NCBI GenBank assembly: GCA_023511455.1
Contig: JAIMBJ010000020.1
Coordinates: forward strand, 1 to 57,791
Direction of reading: 5' to 3'
DNA length: 57,791 bases
DNA from: Bacillota bacterium
Lineage (GTDB): Bacteria > Armatimonadota > HRBIN16
The position numbers were made by a program, and so were the translations under genes. The notes under the pieces are model-generated. The model was not told the DNA's origin, made no database searches, and saw nothing but the letters and a program-made list of their open reading frames with translations. Of the stretch, positions 1-7,523 are shown piece by piece (the stretch's first letter is position 1; each line of letters starts with the position of its first letter).

Positions 1-50
1 GTAGTCTAAATCATCGCATTTGGGCGGGTTCATTTTCTGCATCGCTCCCC

Positions 51-79
51 TTGACTGGCTTCCGTTTTCATGTTATCCA
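51..79 (+). promoter_or_regulatory. Candidate sigma70-type promoter
   Basis: A -35 box TTGACT (51-56) and a weaker -10 TATCCA (74-79) are 17 bases apart. They lie about 75 bases upstream of the small secreted protein gene at 155 and point towards it. Prediction by eye only. Confidence 0.4.
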
Positions 80-154
80 TGTTATCATAGTATTGTCGAT
101 AGGGGTTCGCGGTCAACTGCGTAACTCCTACTCCGGAGAAGGAAGAGGTTCACG

Positions 155-544
155 ATGCGCAAGGTACTGGTATGGACAGCGGTGGCGCTGTTCGTGGCAA
201 ACGTGTTCGCTCTGCCCCGCACGCTCGCCGCACTCGGACTGCGTGGGGGGGCGGCTCCATGTCTTCCCATAGTCAATGATGGATGTGTAGATTGCGTGGA
301 AGGTCTACCCGCGTCTGTTCCCAGTCAGCAGCGACCAGCGAAGAAAGGCGAACTTAAACCCCTTCGAGCAGGGTGCATTGATGTCTATTCACAATGCTTC
401 CCTATGAGTGGAGACTTTCAATACCGTTGCATAGACGTGTTTTGGCCTTGCGACCTGTTTGGCGGTTGGCACGAAAGGCAGCGGCGCGAGCGAGCAATAT
501 GGTTTTGTCAGATGCCAAATGGGGGGGAATGCTTCTTTACCTGA
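155..544 (+). CDS. Small cysteine-rich secreted protein, unknown function, possibly truncated by a frameshift
   Basis: I do not recognise this 129-residue protein. The start has a good GGAAGAGG ribosome binding site. The N-terminus is a signal-peptide-like stretch (MRK, then a hydrophobic segment to about residue 25). The mature part has about nine cysteines, suggesting an exported disulfide-bonded or metal-binding protein. The 3' end contains seven consecutive G (521-527). Removing one G opens a reading frame that runs on through a plausible protein sequence to a TAG at 618-620. The present stop at 542-544 may therefore be an artefact or a real frameshift. Function unknown. Confidence 0.55.
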   Translation: MRKVLVWTAVALFVANVFALPRTLAALGLRGGAAPCLPIVNDGCVDCVEGLPASVPSQQRPAKKGELKPLRAGCIDVYSQCFPMSGDFQYRCIDVFWPCDLFGGWHERQRRERAIWFCQMPNGGECFFT

Positions 545-620
545 CTACCGCCCGTTCACGGATTTGTATCGGCACATCATGGAACGGGCAGAGCCAAACC
601 ACGGGATCGCGGTGTGTTAG

Positions 621-881
621 TTGCACGGCAGAAGGCGCCCGATGCCTCCGGCATCCAAAGCGGATGTAGACTACGTGGGGAAGGTCTTACGTCTGCGCCT
701 GGATGGTTCAGTCTCCAGCGCCTATGCGGAGATTCTCTGTTTTAGAGAAAGCCCTGAACGACATTACCCTTCAGAGATGCGCCACCCGTGGTACCTGTAT
801 ACCGATATTCCCCCCATCCCGCAGGAGGTTATCGATACCGACCCCTATTTGCGCGGAAAGGAGTACTGGCCGTGTGAGTGA
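621..881 (+). pseudogene. Probable detached 3' part of the upstream secreted-protein gene
   Basis: This 86-codon open frame begins at a TTG with no convincing ribosome binding site, directly after the TAG at 618-620. It is in the frame reached by deleting one G from the run at 521-527. Its residues (for example the segment WYLYTDIPPIPQEVIDTDPY) look like real protein rather than random translation. One frameshift plus one stop codon would join 155-881 into a single protein of about 240 residues. It could instead be a separate small gene. Confidence 0.35.
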
Positions 882-1064
882 GGGGAAGTGGGCTGGATGA
901 ATCGTGCCGGTACACCGCAAAAAGCAGCCACATGGGTATCTCCATGATATGTTCAAGTGGGTGGAACCATCCCGCTGCTGCCCCGCCTTTCGCTCGCTCG
1001 GTAGGAACTTTCCTCCTTCTGCAGAATTAGAACAAAAGGAATCCGCCCTCGCTTTTCAAAACGT

Positions 1065-1099
1065 TATAATCGATTTGTGTAAGCGTTATATAGCGGAGG
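1065..1099 (+). promoter_or_regulatory. -10 box and ribosome binding site upstream of the DUF6785-type gene
   Basis: A consensus TATAAT lies at 1065-1070 and GGAGG at 1095-1099, 13 bases before the ATG at 1113. No good -35 element is visible. The stretch 882-1064 holds no gene that I can support. Confidence 0.45.
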
Positions 1100-1112
1100 T
1101 TTATTCCCATCG

Positions 1113-3116
1113 ATGCAAAAGGCAGCGGCTAAGGTTCCCTCGGAGACGTCGCAAAGGGTGGGTGAGACTCTTTCGGTGACCTTGCCCGTGCGTCCGCGTG
1201 CGCTGGTGGTGGGGTTCGTCGGGATTGTGGTGCTGTGCGTGATTGTGTCTGCAGGAGAGCTGATTGCCAAGAACATCCAGATAGGCATGATGCAGCTCGC
1301 GCCCGCGCTGGTGGGCGTGCTGTTCGTGATAGTGGTCGTTAATCAGCTGCTGGCGCGATTCGCTCCCCGCTGGAAGCTGACGCCTGCGGAGCTGGCAGTG
1401 GCGTTTGTGTTGATGATACCCGCGCCGATGATCACCTCCCGTGGACTGATGGAGCGGTGGCTGCCGCTGCTGGTGGGCGTCAACTATTACGCGCCCGGCA
1501 ACCGCTGGGATGTACTGTTCTTTCCGCACATCCCTCCGCAGCTCGTGCCGTGGGACCCCGCGAAGGGCGCACGGCAGGATGTTGCCGTGTGGTTCTATGA
1601 GCGGTTGCCCGGCGGCGTTGCCCTGCCCTATGCGCAGTGGGTCGTACCTTTGCTGGTGTGGCTTATCCTGATACTCGCCGTGTACGCCGCGTTCTTTTGT
1701 ATGACCGTCATCCTGCGCAAGCACTGGGTGGAGGGGGAAAAACTCTCCTTCCCGCTGGTGCAACTGCCGTTGGAGATGATGTTGCAGCCGCAGTCCTTCC
1801 TGCGAAACAAGCTCATGTGGGCAGGGTTCGTGGTCTCGTTTGGCTTATTTCTGGTCAACGGCTTGCATCAGTGGGTTCCATCGGTTCCCGAAGTGCGATT
1901 GTCCATCCAGTTGAACCCGCTTTTCACCGAGCGTCCGTGGAACCAGGTGAGTTACTGGGCTATCTGGATTTCACCTGCCGCTATCGGCTTTTTCTATCTG
2001 ATGCCCACCGACCTGCTGTTCAGCTTCTGGTTCTTCTACCTGCTGGGCAAGTTACAGGAAGCGGCAGTGGGTTTGTATGGGGAGAACACGCCGTTTGAAC
2101 ACGCGGCGTTTGCGGCGCATGTCGCCTATCAGGGAGCGGGTGCGTTCTTCATGCTGGCGATACTCACCCTTTACAGCGCGCGCCATCACCTGCGTCACGT
2201 GTGGCGTCGGGCGATTGGCGCTGTGCCCCCTGACGAGGCGGAAAGCAGGGAAATGTTCTCGTACCGCGTGGCGGTGTGGGGGCTTGTCGTAAGCTTGCTT
2301 GTCATCTTACTGTGGGCAACCTATTTCGGGATGACGTGGCAGGTGGCGCTGTTCCATTTTGGGGTGTATCTTTTTGTGCAGGCGATTATCATGGCGCGGT
2401 GTACCGCCGAGGGCGGCTTGCTGATTACTGAAGGCTGTTTCACGCCGATGGACATTTATACCTTTGGTGAGCGGCAGATGCTCGGTGCGCGCCAATTGAC
2501 TTTACTCTCCTTTCTGGACGGCATGCATACCCGTGACCTGCGCGGGATGTTGCTGACGGGCTTACTGGACGCGCAGAAGGTGGCAGAGCAGGCACGCCTG
2601 CGGGCGCGGCGCGTGCTGTGGCTGCTGGTAGGAGGGATACTGTTAGCCATTGTGGTGGCGCTGGTGATACAGATGTGGCTGCCCTACAAGTACGGCGCCA
2701 TGAACCTTTACAGCTACGTGTACAGCGGGGCAAGCATCCAGTTCTTCCGCGAGAACGCGCCGTTTATGGGGGGCGTGCCAACACAGCGTGAGTATCCGAA
2801 CGGGCCGCTGTTTACCCTGATCGGCGCTCTGGTGTGTGCATTGCTGAGCTATTTTCGGTGGCGCATTTCGGGGTTTCCCCTGCATCCGCTCGGCTATGCG
2901 ATGGCGCCGTCGTGGGGGATTGTGGTGTTCTGGTTCTCGATGCTGGTGGCATGGTTGATCAAACTGCCCATCGTGCGCTACGGGGGGATGCGCACCTTTC
3001 GCCTGCTGCGCCCCTTCTTCCTGGGCTTAATCTTCGGCGAGTTTCTGGCAGCGTGCATGTGGTCGTTGATTGCGTGGTTCTGGCAGCTGCCCACGCCCAC
3101 CTTCCCGTGGCCCTGA
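1113..3116 (+). CDS. DUF6785/DUF6784-type polytopic membrane protein
   Basis: A 667-residue integral membrane protein with many hydrophobic helices from about residue 30 to the C-terminus. Its composition and layout match the DUF6785 (N-terminal) plus DUF6784 (C-terminal) proteins that are abundant in Armatimonadota and Planctomycetota. These have no established function; a transport role is sometimes suspected from their topology. Conserved-looking loops include MITSRGLMERWLPLLVGVNY and EGGLLITEGCFTPMDIYTFG. It appears monocistronic and ends one base before the stop of the converging gene at 3117. Family assignment is from memory of the family. Confidence 0.7.
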   Translation: MQKAAAKVPSETSQRVGETLSVTLPVRPRALVVGFVGIVVLCVIVSAGELIAKNIQIGMMQLAPALVGVLFVIVVVNQLLARFAPRWKLTPAELAVAFVLMIPAPMITSRGLMERWLPLLVGVNYYAPGNRWDVLFFPHIPPQLVPWDPAKGARQDVAVWFYERLPGGVALPYAQWVVPLLVWLILILAVYAAFFCMTVILRKHWVEGEKLSFPLVQLPLEMMLQPQSFLRNKLMWAGFVVSFGLFLVNGLHQWVPSVPEVRLSIQLNPLFTERPWNQVSYWAIWISPAAIGFFYLMPTDLLFSFWFFYLLGKLQEAAVGLYGENTPFEHAAFAAHVAYQGAGAFFMLAILTLYSARHHLRHVWRRAIGAVPPDEAESREMFSYRVAVWGLVVSLLVILLWATYFGMTWQVALFHFGVYLFVQAIIMARCTAEGGLLITEGCFTPMDIYTFGERQMLGARQLTLLSFLDGMHTRDLRGMLLTGLLDAQKVAEQARLRARRVLWLLVGGILLAIVVALVIQMWLPYKYGAMNLYSYVYSGASIQFFRENAPFMGGVPTQREYPNGPLFTLIGALVCALLSYFRWRISGFPLHPLGYAMAPSWGIVVFWFSMLVAWLIKLPIVRYGGMRTFRLLRPFFLGLIFGEFLAACMWSLIAWFWQLPTPTFPWP

Positions 3117-3629
3117 TTACAGCAGCCCGCCCGTGACACAGCTGAAAAAGCCCAGCACGGCATTGAGCAGGAACACTTCGTACCAGTCCATTTCGAGGAA
3201 GTAGCGCAGGATGAACAGGTCGATGAACCACGCCACAATGAGTATCAACCAGACCTGCGTGAGCAGTGCCACGAGGAGGGTAACGCTGGAGTTCAACACC
3301 ATGAGCATGGTAATAGGGAGCATCGTGCGGTAGCCTTCCCAGAAGCCCACATGGAACGGTTCGCCAGCGATGCTGCCCGTGATGCGCACCGCAATCCAGA
3401 GGATGAAGGTATCGAACAGCCACTTGAAGCCGGTAACCACAGGTATCCACAGGATTGCCAGTCTGCGGATGCTCGCAAGTAATTCAAGGGGAGCAGGCAA
3501 GCTTTCTTGCGCCGCCTGCAACGCGCGTGCAAGCACGAATCCCAGTATCACCCCGCAGAACAATACGGTCAGCCCTACCGTCCACAGCGGCAGGTTCAGC
3601 ACTCGTTCTCGCCAATCGGGAGTGTCCAC
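3117..3629 (-). CDS. Small integral membrane protein, unknown function, coupled to ppk
   Basis: A 170-residue protein with about four hydrophobic helices and short polar ends. The overall pattern recalls Yip1-like membrane proteins, but I cannot assign it. The ATG at 3629 lies inside the 3' end of ppk1 (34-base overlap), so translation is probably coupled to polyphosphate kinase and the product may work with it. The gene converges tail to tail with the DUF6785-type gene with no intergenic space. Confidence 0.65.
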   Translation of the reverse strand: MDTPDWRERVLNLPLWTVGLTVLFCGVILGFVLARALQAAQESLPAPLELLASIRRLAILWIPVVTGFKWLFDTFILWIAVRITGSIAGEPFHVGFWEGYRTMLPITMLMVLNSSVTLLVALLTQVWLILIVAWFIDLFILRYFLEMDWYEVFLLNAVLGFFSCVTGGLL

Positions 3630-5722
3630 GGTCGTTGCACCAGCATGGTCTGCACATCGATCTCAGGCTGCCCCTGCGGGGGGTAGAGCCGCTGATAGGT
3701 ACCGTCCGGTTGCATAATTCGGGCGCGACGGTTGTCCTGCAGGTAGCACTCCAGCACCCGGTCTCGCAGATAGCGGATATGTTCCGGGCTTTCCACAGGG
3801 AAAAGCACCTCCACCCGATGGTCGAGGTTGCGTGGCATCAGGTCTGCGCTGCCGAGGTAGATTTGCTCGTCGCCGTTGTTCCAGAAGTAGTAGATTCGGC
3901 TGTGCTCGAGGTAGCGTCCCAGCACGCTGATGACGCGGATGTTTTCGCTCAGTTTGGGCACTCCGGGGCGCAAACAGCAGATGCCCCGCACAATCAGGTC
4001 TACCTGAACGCCCGCGCACGAGGCTTCATACAGCAGGTCTATCATTTGCTTGTCCACCAGCGCGTTCATCTTGAAGATGAGGCGTGCGGGCAGCCCCTGT
4101 TGCGCGTGGGCGATTTCGCGCCGAATCAGCGCCATCAATCTCTGCCGCAAGTTCACCGGCGCAACCAGCAGCTTGCGGTAGTCGTGCTTTCTGGAGTAGC
4201 CGGTGAGATAGTTGAACAGGTCGGTGGCGTCTGCGCCAATCTCCTCGTCGCAGGTGAGCATGCCGATATCTTCATAAACCTGGGCGGTGGTGGCGTTGTA
4301 ATTGCCGGTGGAGAGGTGGACATAGCGCCGAATGCGGTCGCCTTCCTGACGCACCACCAGCGCGACTTTGCAGTGGGTTTTCAGCCCCACGAAACCATAT
4401 ACCACGTGAACACCCGCCTGCTCCAGCCTCTGCGCCCAGCCGATGTTGCTCTCCTCGTCGAATCGCGCTTTCAGCTCCACCAGCACCGCCACCTGCTTAC
4501 CCGCTTCTGCCGCTTCCAGTAGTGCCTGCACCACCGGCGCGTTTTTCCCAACGCGGTAAATAGTCTGCTTGATAGCTAGCACGTGCGGGTCACGTGCTGC
4601 GGTGCGCAGGAACTCGATAACTGGCTCGAACGAGTCGTAGGGATGGTGTAACAGGATGTTGCCCTGTTGAATCGCCTGAAAGACCTGGAATCTGTCTGTG
4701 CTCTGCTGCAAGGGCGGCGGAGTGGATGGATGATACGGCGGGAACTTCAGGTCAGGGCGCGGAATCTCGGCGTACACCTGCATCAGACTGCTCAGCCCCA
4801 GGGGGTGCGGCAGCACGTACACATCTTGCGGATAGACCTCCAGATTCTGCATCAGCAGGTTGCGCACCCGGCGGGGCATCTCGGGACCAATCGCCAGCTG
4901 CACGACGGAACCGAACTTGCGCCGATGGATGGTCTGGCGGATGGTTTCGAGCAGGTCGTCCGCCTCCAGCTCGCGGATTTCAAAGTCGGCGTCCCTCACG
5001 ACTCGAAACGGGTAGGCAGCTATCACGCGCATCTCGGGGAACAGCTCGTGCAGGTTGGCGGTAACGATGTCCTCTATCCATGTAAAGTATAGTTGCGCGC
5101 CTGTGTTTGCCGGCCCGTCGTGATTGGCACGGTGCAGGGGAACCAGACGCGGCAGGGTATTGGGCACCTTCACCCGCGCGAACCGTTCATTGCCGTCCTC
5201 GTCGGCCACCACCACCGCCAGATTCAGGCTCAGGTTGGAGATGTGCGGGAAGGGGTGCCCCGGATCGAAGGCGAGGGGCGTCAGCACGGGGAAGACGAAC
5301 TCGTGGAAGTACTGGTTTGCCCTGCGCTGCTGTGCTGCCGTCAGCCGGGAGTAGGGCACGATATGGATGCCCGCTTTGCGCAGCTGGGGGATAATCTGGC
5401 GGTGCAGGCACGCCACCGACCGCCGGTAGAGCTGAAGCGATTTGCGACGGATGCGCTCGATCTCTTCTTTCAAACTCATACCGTCGGGTGGGAGCTGGGT
5501 GACCTGCGCCTCGATTTGCTCACGGATGCCGGAGACGCGCACCATGAAAAACTCATCCATGTTCGAGCCGAAGATGGCAAGGAACTTCAGCCGCTCCAGC
5601 AAGGGGTTGCGTTCATCCTCTGCCTCCTCCAGCACCCGTTGCTGAAAATCGAGCAGGCTCAGCTCACGATTGAAGTAGCGAATATACTGCTTTCCTTCTG
5701 ATTTCGTTTTGGGCATAGCCAC
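3596..5722 (-). CDS. ppk1: Polyphosphate kinase 1
   Basis: Reversibly transfers the ATP gamma-phosphate onto inorganic polyphosphate. At 708 residues it is full length for PPK1. The N-terminal domain opens with YFNRELSLLDFQQRVLEEA, typical of the family. The two conserved catalytic histidines are visible: His450 in VGLKTHCKVALVV (the autophosphorylated residue in E. coli PPK1) and His607 in LEHSRIYYF. The upstream genes on the same strand encode SixA, a CHAD protein and a Ppx/GppA phosphatase, forming a polyphosphate cluster. A 186-base gap with two inverted-repeat elements separates it from sixA, so it may have its own promoter. Confidence 0.95.
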   Translation of the reverse strand: MAMPKTKSEGKQYIRYFNRELSLLDFQQRVLEEAEDERNPLLERLKFLAIFGSNMDEFFMVRVSGIREQIEAQVTQLPPDGMSLKEEIERIRRKSLQLYRRSVACLHRQIIPQLRKAGIHIVPYSRLTAAQQRRANQYFHEFVFPVLTPLAFDPGHPFPHISNLSLNLAVVVADEDGNERFARVKVPNTLPRLVPLHRANHDGPANTGAQLYFTWIEDIVTANLHELFPEMRVIAAYPFRVVRDADFEIRELEADDLLETIRQTIHRRKFGSVVQLAIGPEMPRRVRNLLMQNLEVYPQDVYVLPHPLGLSSLMQVYAEIPRPDLKFPPYHPSTPPPLQQSTDRFQVFQAIQQGNILLHHPYDSFEPVIEFLRTAARDPHVLAIKQTIYRVGKNAPVVQALLEAAEAGKQVAVLVELKARFDEESNIGWAQRLEQAGVHVVYGFVGLKTHCKVALVVRQEGDRIRRYVHLSTGNYNATTAQVYEDIGMLTCDEEIGADATDLFNYLTGYSRKHDYRKLLVAPVNLRQRLMALIRREIAHAQQGLPARLIFKMNALVDKQMIDLLYEASCAGVQVDLIVRGICCLRPGVPKLSENIRVISVLGRYLEHSRIYYFWNNGDEQIYLGSADLMPRNLDHRVEVLFPVESPEHIRYLRDRVLECYLQDNRRARIMQPDGTYQRLYPPQGQPEIDVQTMLVQRPWTLPIGENEC

Positions 5723-5755
5723 GCACTTGAGACTGAAGTATCATTCTGCGCGAAA

Positions 5756-5813
5756 TGTCACCCTGAGCGAAGCGAGGAAACGCCGAGATGCTTCGCTAAT
5801 GCTCAGCATGACA
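5756..5813. repeat. Interspersed inverted-repeat element, copy 1
   Basis: About 58 bases starting TGTCACCCTGAGC and ending GCTCAGCATGACA, so the ends are near-perfect inverted repeats. A second related copy lies 28 bases downstream. GAGCGAAGCGA is shared by both copies. It is a REP/MITE-like palindromic unit in the sixA-ppk1 gap. Confidence 0.7.
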
Positions 5814-5841
5814 GTGCATGTCCTTCATCATGCCAACATCA

Positions 5842-5898
5842 TGTCACTCTGAGCGAAGCGAAGAGTCTCCAAGATGCTTCACTCCGTTCAGCATGACA
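5842..5898. repeat. Interspersed inverted-repeat element, copy 2
   Basis: About 57 bases in the same orientation as the copy at 5756, starting TGTCACTCTGAGC and ending GTTCAGCATGACA. It shares GAGCGAAGCGA and AGATGCTTC with copy 1. It ends 10 bases from the sixA stop codon and could act as a processing or termination hairpin. Confidence 0.7.
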
Positions 5899-5908
5899 AA
5901 GAGTGCAT

Positions 5909-6415
5909 CTACTTCTTATTGCCAATCGCAATCATCTGCTTCGGCGTAAGCAGCCACTGCAGCACCGCCGCTGGTGCGCCACTCAGGTCGTCCACCGTCA
6001 TGTGGCAGACGCCGCCCTTCTTGAAGACAATCTGCAGGCGCGTTACACCCAGCAGCAGGTTCGCCAGCGCGCTCATGTTGGGTTCGTGCCCGACGAGGGC
6101 CATCGAGTCGACACCACTGTATTGCTTCAGTTCTTCCCACATGTGGTCGGGATGGGCAAGGGGCAAAAGGTTCTCCGTGAAAACGATGGGGTTTTGCACA
6201 TCCAGACCCTCCCGCAGGATTTCCGCGGTTTGGCGCGCGCGGACGTAAGGGCTGGAGAGAATAATCTGCGGAGCTACCCCCAGTGCCTTTAGCCCCCGCG
6301 TGATGTCGCGCATCTTCGCCCGCCCCTTGTCCGTCAGCGGACGCTGGCTATCGTCTTCGTAGTCCGGCGTGAAGTGTGGAACCGCAATCGCGTGGCGCAC
6401 CAGATAAAGCTTCAC
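5909..6415 (-). CDS. sixA: SixA-like phosphohistidine phosphatase
   Basis: A 168-residue histidine phosphatase (phosphoglycerate mutase superfamily). The catalytic motif LVRHA lies at residues 5-9 with His8 as the probable phospho-acceptor. The second catalytic histidine is in ALVGHEPNM. SSPYVRARQTAEIL is the usual family block. SixA proteins remove phosphate from phosphohistidine, for example on Hpt domains or PTS proteins; the substrate here is unknown. The start codon overlaps the stop of the CHAD gene as ATGA. Its place between CHAD/Ppx and Ppk1 suggests a link to phosphate or polyphosphate metabolism. Confidence 0.85.
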   Translation of the reverse strand: MKLYLVRHAIAVPHFTPDYEDDSQRPLTDKGRAKMRDITRGLKALGVAPQIILSSPYVRARQTAEILREGLDVQNPIVFTENLLPLAHPDHMWEELKQYSGVDSMALVGHEPNMSALANLLLGVTRLQIVFKKGGVCHMTVDDLSGAPAAVLQWLLTPKQMIAIGNKK

Positions 6416-7512
6416 GACCTGTCCTCCTCCTCTTGCGATGTTGCAGACGCAAGTCCATCCCCGTCACCGGGTGTCTGTGCTGTTTCCGGCGTCTCTGCGT
6501 CTGGTTGCAGTGCCTCAGACTCTGCTAGGACATCTGCATCAGGTTGTCCGGGTGTTGCTACCTCTTCCAATGCGTCACCAGACACCACCGGCTGCTCGGC
6601 GATCGCTGGTTCCTCGCACAAGATGTCGGTTTCTTCCAGCGTTTCCTCCACGCTCGCCAGGGGCGCACCAGCCTCTTCCTGCCACGGGAACAGTGCGTCT
6701 GGAGCGGCGCGCCAGAAAGAGTGTACCCTGTCCATGTTCTGAAGGTAAACGTCTACTCGCTCGCGGTGGAGCTGCTCGTAAAACTGGCGTACCGGAGTAA
6801 GGTCTGCGCCATCCTTGCGCGGGCGGCTGGTGTACTCTTCCAGCGTGCGCAGGAGTACCTCGGCGTCCTGAATCTCGCCCATCAACGTCTGGTAGCTGTG
6901 CATCTGTGCGGGCAGGTCTTCGGGCATATCGTTCAGCAGCGGCTGTACAATCTCGAAGCTGTAGCGGAAGCGTTTGAAGGCGATGCGCACGCGATGGATG
7001 GTGGCCACATTTGCCGCATCAACCATCGCCAGCCGGCTCAGCACCGTGTGATAGGCATCGTCCACAGGAGAAAACACGTCGACGGGCATTTCCTCTACCG
7101 ATTTTAATGCAGCTCGGATGGGCTTTGAGTAGGTGTTATCGACATCCTCAATATCCTTCTGGGCGCGGCGCAGCAATCGCTTCTCCGTCTTTTGCAGGTA
7201 GCAGTGGAAAGGCTCGATCTCCGGCAGCTGCGCCAGTCGCTGTCCTGTTTCCAGCAGCATCACCTGGGTATCGCGCAAGGCGTCAAAGGCGTCCAGGTGA
7301 GATTTGAGGCTGCGCCGCACTTTTCGCAGGGCTGGTGACGCCGCGAAGAAGTTGAGAAAGTCCACCAGCGCCAGCAATCGGCGCATCGCCACCCGCAGGT
7401 CATGCACTGCCTCTTCGCTGAACTGTTTGCGGCACAGCTTCGCTTGGGCACGCAGGGTGCGCAAGCGTGTTTTGGCGGTTTTTGTCAAAAGAGAGAGCGC
7501 AGTAACATCCAT
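6412..7512 (-). CDS. CHAD domain protein with acidic tail
   Basis: CHAD domains are helical bundles with conserved histidines and basic residues that bind inorganic polyphosphate. This 366-residue protein has the typical EAVHDLRVAMRRLLALVDFL block near residues 34-53 and a second VHRVRIAFKRFRYSFE-type block near residue 180 (read as ATIHRVRIAFKRFRYSFEIV), consistent with a duplicated CHAD fold. From about residue 280 it carries a long acidic, low-complexity tail rich in Glu, Asp, Pro and Ala. It starts 11 bases after the Ppx/GppA gene and overlaps sixA by four bases, so the three are one operon. A polyphosphate-binding or regulatory role is inferred. Confidence 0.88.
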   Translation of the reverse strand: MDVTALSLLTKTAKTRLRTLRAQAKLCRKQFSEEAVHDLRVAMRRLLALVDFLNFFAASPALRKVRRSLKSHLDAFDALRDTQVMLLETGQRLAQLPEIEPFHCYLQKTEKRLLRRAQKDIEDVDNTYSKPIRAALKSVEEMPVDVFSPVDDAYHTVLSRLAMVDAANVATIHRVRIAFKRFRYSFEIVQPLLNDMPEDLPAQMHSYQTLMGEIQDAEVLLRTLEEYTSRPRKDGADLTPVRQFYEQLHRERVDVYLQNMDRVHSFWRAAPDALFPWQEEAGAPLASVEETLEETDILCEEPAIAEQPVVSGDALEEVATPGQPDADVLAESEALQPDAETPETAQTPGDGDGLASATSQEEEDRS

Positions 7513-7523
7513 CGTGTCACCTC

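Noticed and set aside
904-1179. Open frame overlapping the start of the DUF6785-type gene
   Set aside because: It crosses the promoter and the first codons of that gene in another frame, has no ribosome binding site and its translation is not protein-like.
3455-4522. A 355-codon plus-strand open frame opposite ppk1
   Set aside because: It mirrors the codon pattern of ppk1, has no ribosome binding site and no domain. The same holds for frames opposite glmU/DUF2961 (19099-20427), folC/htrA (46168-47700) and ileS (53423-54700).
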